Below, one piece after another: positions 61,501 through 64,000 of a stretch of DNA of 64,000 bases. Source of the stretch: Acidobacteriota bacterium (lineage in GTDB: Bacteria; Acidobacteriota; Blastocatellia; Pyrinomonadales; Pyrinomonadaceae); contig JAHBSM010000011.1 of the NCBI GenBank assembly GCA_019639115.1, positions 1-64,000 on the forward strand, read 5' to 3'. Each line of letters opens with the position of its first letter. Position 1 is the stretch's first letter. A program made the position numbers and the translations under genes. The notes under the pieces are model-generated. The model was not told the origin of the DNA. It saw only the letters and a program-made list of their open reading frames with translations, and searched no databases.

Positions 61501-63581
61501 TTGTAAGGAATATCAGGTCAACAGTGACCGGATTCACCTCCAGCTACGGCATTTTTGTTCAGAGCGGTACCGTAAACGTCGGAAACCCGTCGAACAATGC
61601 GAACGGCAATACGATCGGCTCTGCCAACGCGACCGAGAGATTTGAGATCAACGGTGATTCGTATGGCATAAGGGTTACGAGCAATTCGATCGCAAACGTT
61701 TGCAACAATACGATAAACAACTTCGGGACGAATACGTCACCGTCGACCGGACAGTACTATTTTGGAATGTCAGTCTCCGGCTCGGGCTCACATACAGTTC
61801 GCAACAATACGATCACGAACGTCACGAATAGCTCGACACCAGACGCGTCGTTCAGCACTCAGACCATGGGCCTGATCGTTGACGCGACGGGAGCAGCTTC
61901 CATCTCAGACAATCGTATCTCAAATGTCGGCAATACAAGCGTAGCCGCCGTTACGTCGAACAATAATCGTGTCTGGGGAATGTTGCTGTCTGCGACCGGT
62001 GTCGGGACCGCCGTTGCCAGGAATTCAGTATCCGGGATATTCGGTTCGAGCCCTACGACAGGTGCCCGTTCTGATTCTATCACCGGTATCCAGCTGCAGA
62101 GCTCCGCAAATGCGACCCTGACAAATAACGTCCTTGCACTTGACGGCGGTACGGCATCGGATAGGTCGATCACGGGTATCCTCGACCTTTCCGGTGCGGC
62201 TGTGACGTATCAGTTCAATTCCGCCAATATTTATGGTACGGCAACAGGCGCGGTCAATACGATCACGTTCAATCGCAATTCGACGACGACCGTAACGCTC
62301 CGGAACAACATCTTTGCAAACCGCAGGACCGGCGGGACCGGGCTCAAGGTTGCGTTGGCTAACACAAATGCTGCGGCGACTGGATGGTCTGCGACGGCAT
62401 CGAATAACAACTTGCTGTTCAATAATGCGGCGGCTAGTTTGACCTCCTGGCTTAACACCGTGCAGAGTCTCGCCAGTTTCAAAACGAACAGCGGGGGCGA
62501 CGCTGCGACGATCTCCGGTGATCCGTTATTCATCGCCGATACGGATCTGCACATTCCCATTGCCAGCCCGGCTGTCGGGGCCGGGGTGCCGTTCGGCTCC
62601 GTCACCGCAGATATCGAGAACGACCCGCGGCCGGCGGTAGCACCAGACATTGGTGCCGATGAACTGGTTCAGCCGGAAAGCGGGACGCTGGCGGCCGGAT
62701 CGTACTACAACGCAGTGTTAGGCAACGGCGATGCGCTTGGCGGCGATGTCATCATTCGCGGCCCGTTCTATCCGCAGGGAATCTCCACGACCGGGGACAA
62801 TACAATTGAGCTTGGGTGCAACTCGACCGTGGTCGGGGCAGGAGCGTCGAATTTTGTGATGGGCAATGTCCGGAAAGAATACTGTGCTCCGGGCGGATTC
62901 ACATTCCCGGTCGGAACAACCGACGCTGCACGTCCCGGCACGGCGGATGGCACCCTAGTGCAAGAGTATTCTCCTGCGACAGTGAACGTTACATCTGCTT
63001 CATATCCGGCGAAAGTTACGGTGACGGCCTACAAAGGCGTGTTCGCAGGCTTCCCGCCGGCAACGTCCTTGGGCAGGTTCTGGGATATTCGCCAGACCGG
63101 CGTCGCTACGGCGGATATCATATTCAATTACCTAGACGGTGATGTGAATGGAAACGAAGCCAACTATACCATTTATCGACAATCCGGCAGCGATCCTGCT
63201 GTGAACGCTTGCGGAGCGTGTGCATTCGACAACGGGGCAAATACTGCATCGATCACTGGAGTCACAACGTTCTCGCGTTGGACGCTGGCTGAGGGCTTCG
63301 CCCCGACAGCCGCCGAAGCAACATTGAGCGGACGGGTGATGACCGCAGATGGGCGAGGCATCAAGAACGCTTATCTCGTCGTCACAGGCAATTCACTCGT
63401 TTCGCCGAAACGCGTGATCACAGGGCCATTCGGCTATTACAGTGTCGAAGGTCTCGATGCCGGCGAGACATACGTTGTGACGGTGGTGTCCAAACGGTTC
63501 ACCTTTGCCACTCCGAGTCGGGTTGTCACGCTCAATGACAGCCTCGACGGATTCAATTTCATCGCAGATCCGATGGAATAG
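55554..63581 (+). CDS. Giant secreted modular beta-helix protein (about 2675 aa)
   Basis: Start at the ATG at 55554 gives a signal peptide (RRIVSSVIVLSALVGLLSLG); the frame is open to 55500. Domains in order: a nidogen-like/surface segment (about 113-341), fibronectin type III (342-433, ending ALSSALSGSQA), a large beta-helix module (436-1226), an Ig-like linker (1240-1370), a jelly-roll/MAM-like segment (1376-1580, starting SQDFESNSNGW), a Calx-beta domain (1582-1698, with FATSDGTG and DPDETVIVTLSG), a second beta-helix (1701-2376), a unique segment (2379-2588) and the shared C-terminal domain ending FIADP. It resembles the first giant protein in modules and layout. Probably surface exposed; adhesion or glycan binding is inference. 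Confidence 0.82.
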   Translation: MFAFRRIVSSVIVLSALVGLLSLGSYASATMSSFESYSGIWDTLISQIVGRAFRNDIATIQNRDHQIKDQALAFPEPTPPQLDETTQLSDLQRIGLEVSKDSNADQQDLATSSNYSFTTNNTSSLASDLNGNTVDMTTGTTTLLAAGIDDTASSIFNIGFDFFLMGVRYNAFSVNDNGNMALGSTAVQAGTPYNLPNGTLALLNPFGNDLRVGTDGSVVAKVVGTAPNRVLVVQWTNSMIKYLSTAAAGTGTFQARIYETTGNIEYVYGSMATNSATPSPYTIGFSVNTTANNLISVNATTNTISTSTPVMTNSYSSSSTITQLSSASNGSRRAYRFTPPVPNAPSNLTFVPVGVTTMTLNWTDTSSNEAGFPIYISTDNVNFSYIGTAAENATSVGITGLTPATTYYYRVYAVSEGALSSALSGSQATIPPTFCGTRIVGPSAGATDATIGAAYSAISSQGLACASFIELQPTYVSSVETFPLTLGPIVGSSSTNTLTIRPQSGASGRSITSANTTATINLAGATNVIFDGRSGGAGTAKELTIANTSTATGGTAVRFINDAIGNSIKFSTLRSTFSSATSGVVVFSTTTGSNGNDNNTIDNCDIDGGAGATASPTSGVAQNGIYSLGSTTTATQGNSGNTISNCNIFNNFVTGAVATSTGILLSSGNSDWTIDGNSFYQTSPRTVTTGANTYNGIQINNSSGNSFAVKNNKIGGDGPNATATTNKFTIGGTGFSNVFNGILMSVGTTTASTVTGNTIANISFNTQGSAGTFSGIQLTAGNATIGGSVANANTIGSKAVSSTSATASSLDLKLNSVTNAIHNGVLSSSSGTVNISFNDIGGVLMSTASANTLNSSFYGIRVTAGSNTIGNNNIGSTTNASNINSTTALNTTTNAGTLTGILVAAAGANSVTNNSISNLAYSASGGTGPSSAQTVIGISTTAGTNVISGNVLSNLSSVSANVGIAAASSVIGISNTSSTASLSISGNTVRSISNNHSTAAVYVTGIFNNGPTSGTNLIDRNFVHTISSQSTSAWLSGIYTAGGTSTYQNNMIAMGSGITTGMVIAGIYEFAGTNNWYHNSVYIGGSNVATSDKETFALYSETTNTRNYRNNILFNARSRISGTANQYGIRVGSTTGLTSNHNVITATGTGGFFGKVSATNYSTIGDWRLGTSRDTASFEADPKYADATNSTPDLHLHPTLPTVAEGSGFDVGVADDFDGDTRALLTPVDIGADAGNYTQIDVSPPSIGTNTLADTTSTANRTLTVTITDQTGVDTSSANAPRIWYRKGTSGAYAQNTCTLASGTAQNGSWNCVIDYTIAPFTGGSVTGGDSVQYYIGAQDTLGNVATQPVGGSGITPPGSTAPASPNSYAITYVFGANYSQDFESNSNGWTTGVTVGTTTDWVLGNVAKTQITAPHSGTKAWATKLTGSYSLSTTSTLTSPQFDFSSLTARPTMSFWHNFKTEVAWDSGNLEYSINGGSTWTKVDNVLGTGGNFNTANSTNWYNNSSTNGDTTGSTAPKWSGTSTAYTGHTTGWIQSTTLLPAAVVGQADVRFRWKFGSDSSTVDEGWAIDDVVVTPPSPGVVQFSTTAYSANENSTASLTVTRTGGTFGAVSVNFATSDGTGAVGGASCGTGIDYVSTSGVLNWAGGDDSAKTINVSLCADTVLDPDETVIVTLSGATGGATIGVNNPATLTINNVLPPLAGSYDVPGDFASLTNANGIFEALNTRGASGPVTINISSNLSSESGNNALNEIVGGYAVTLQQSGSNLIVSGNASSGLIRLNGADNVYFGCNSNLTFRNTASAPALTFINDATGNTASYCTFESANTSTTSGTILFSTTTGPNGNSGNVIGNTTIRDRSDAAGVPANGVYSSGSTGSGIGPNTGNYVSNSSIFNFTNSGVLVAATGAGNGWSINSNSIYQTASRTTALTGISIQGGTGQSVNGNYIGGTAAFAGGANLATSSTFRGIDLSVGTTATSTVYDNVVRNIRSTVTGFTSSYGIFVQSGTVNVGNPSNNANGNTIGSANATERFEINGDSYGIRVTSNSIANVCNNTINNFGTNTSPSTGQYYFGMSVSGSGSHTVRNNTITNVTNSSTPDASFSTQTMGLIVDATGAASISDNRISNVGNTSVAAVTSNNNRVWGMLLSATGVGTAVARNSVSGIFGSSPTTGARSDSITGIQLQSSANATLTNNVLALDGGTASDRSITGILDLSGAAVTYQFNSANIYGTATGAVNTITFNRNSTTTVTLRNNIFANRRTGGTGLKVALANTNAAATGWSATASNNNLLFNNAAASLTSWLNTVQSLASFKTNSGGDAATISGDPLFIADTDLHIPIASPAVGAGVPFGSVTADIENDPRPAVAPDIGADELVQPESGTLAAGSYYNAVLGNGDALGGDVIIRGPFYPQGISTTGDNTIELGCNSTVVGAGASNFVMGNVRKEYCAPGGFTFPVGTTDAARPGTADGTLVQEYSPATVNVTSASYPAKVTVTAYKGVFAGFPPATSLGRFWDIRQTGVATADIIFNYLDGDVNGNEANYTIYRQSGSDPAVNACGACAFDNGANTASITGVTTFSRWTLAEGFAPTAAEATLSGRVMTADGRGIKNAYLVVTGNSLVSPKRVITGPFGYYSVEGLDAGETYVVTVVSKRFTFATPSRVVTLNDSLDGFNFIADPME

Positions 63582-63607
63582 ATGATCTGCAAGGCCGTCT
63601 TGCCTCT

Positions 63608-63637
63608 GCCTCCGCGGCTCGCGTCGCGGAGGCTTTC
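63608..63637 (+). terminator. Hairpin terminator of the second giant gene
   Basis: GCCTCCGCG and CGCGGAGGC pair perfectly (9 bp) with an 8-nt loop, followed by TTTC. A weak T-run makes termination efficiency uncertain. Confidence 0.65.
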
Positions 63638-63693
63638 AATTGCGTGTGGTATCATCAGCTTTTGTTGGTTGACGCTGACATAGTCGAGGAATT

Positions 63694-64000
63694 ATGAAGG
63701 TCTCTATTGTATTCGCGGTTATGGTCGCGGCTGTTCTCATTCCGTTCTTTTCGGTCGTTTCGAGAGCTCAGGTCCCGTTTTCAGAAAGGCAATTCAGTGC
63801 TTTTGATTCGAAGGGCAAACCGGTAACCATTGCCGAGATCGTCGATTCGATGGCCGCGGCAGACATAGTGTTCCTGGGCGAGCAGCACGACGACGCGGTC
63901 GCTCACGCAGTGCAGTTCGAACTGTTTCGGCGGGCGGTTGCCGAGTATTCGACGAAACGCAAGGTCGTCTTGTCGATGGAGATGTTCGAGCGCGACGTTC
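63694..64000 (+). CDS. ChaN-like (haem/iron uptake-type) secreted protein, 5' part
   Basis: 102 codons visible, the rest beyond the window. GAGGA precedes the ATG. The N-terminus is a signal peptide (VFAVMVAAVLIPFFSVVSRA). The mature start contains IVFLGEQHDDAVAHAVQ and LSMEMFERDV, the hallmark G-E-x-H-x-D/x-x-x-H and EMFERD patterns of the ChaN/Tiki-related superfamily, linked to iron or haem uptake in some bacteria. Family fit is good; role here is not known. Confidence 0.8.
   Translation, partial: MKVSIVFAVMVAAVLIPFFSVVSRAQVPFSERQFSAFDSKGKPVTIAEIVDSMAAADIVFLGEQHDDAVAHAVQFELFRRAVAEYSTKRKVVLSMEMFERDV

Noticed and set aside
43811..63581. Regular short repeats that might suggest a CRISPR or satellite array
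   Set aside because: Repeats are in frame, degenerate at third positions and encode beta-helix and Ig-like modules; no fixed spacer size.

Overview
The window looks like a chromosomal segment of an Acidobacteriota bacterium, most likely class Blastocatellia (Pyrinomonadaceae-like). I infer this from moderately high GC, a bacillithiol ligase gene (bshC) in an apparently Gram-negative organism, a glycine decarboxylase P-protein split into gcvPA and gcvPB, secreted Asp-box and beta-helix giants, and characteristic C-terminal domains. No rRNA, tRNA, CRISPR array, transposase or integrase was found. Assignments rest on reading motifs; no database search was run.

Layout. 1-5.0 kb: a reprolysin-like secreted metalloprotease (cut by the window edge), a PlsC-type acyltransferase, and an FHA/transmembrane/trypsin-like protease. 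5.0-7.0 kb: a thioredoxin-fold ferredoxin, then a small accessory patch made of an AT-rich orphan gene, a diverged second copy of the 3' end of pntB, and a coupled DUF4926/DUF6883 pair. 7-10 kb: pntAB transhydrogenase. 10-21.3 kb (all minus strand): TPR and small secreted proteins, then gcvT-gcvH-x-gcvPA-two small genes-Tat aminotransferase-gcvPB, then a methyltransferase and a small secreted protein. 21.5-28 kb (plus strand): glutamate dehydrogenase behind a structured leader, an outer-membrane-type protein and an Asp-box (sortilin-like) protein.

28-36 kb (plus strand): bshC, mutL, a 40-residue membrane peptide, a sodium:solute symporter and a large PIG-L deacetylase. 36-41.3 kb (minus strand): a biotin carrier protein, a CorC/HlyC-type CBS protein, zwf, ybeY and phoH. 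41.5-43.5 kb: atpDC closed by a strong terminator. 43.8-63.6 kb: two giant secreted genes (3770 and about 2675 aa) built from parallel beta-helix modules and Ig-like linkers, sharing a C-terminal domain, each with its own near-consensus promoter, long leader and terminator. A ChaN-like gene starts at the right edge.

The most unusual signals are (i) the duplicated, codon-wise diverged 3' end of pntB flanking the DUF pair, which looks like a trace of insertion or gene conversion; (ii) the giant beta-helix pair with an internal super-repeat of about 2.35 kb and a shared terminal domain; and (iii) a terminator-like structure in the gdhA leader.
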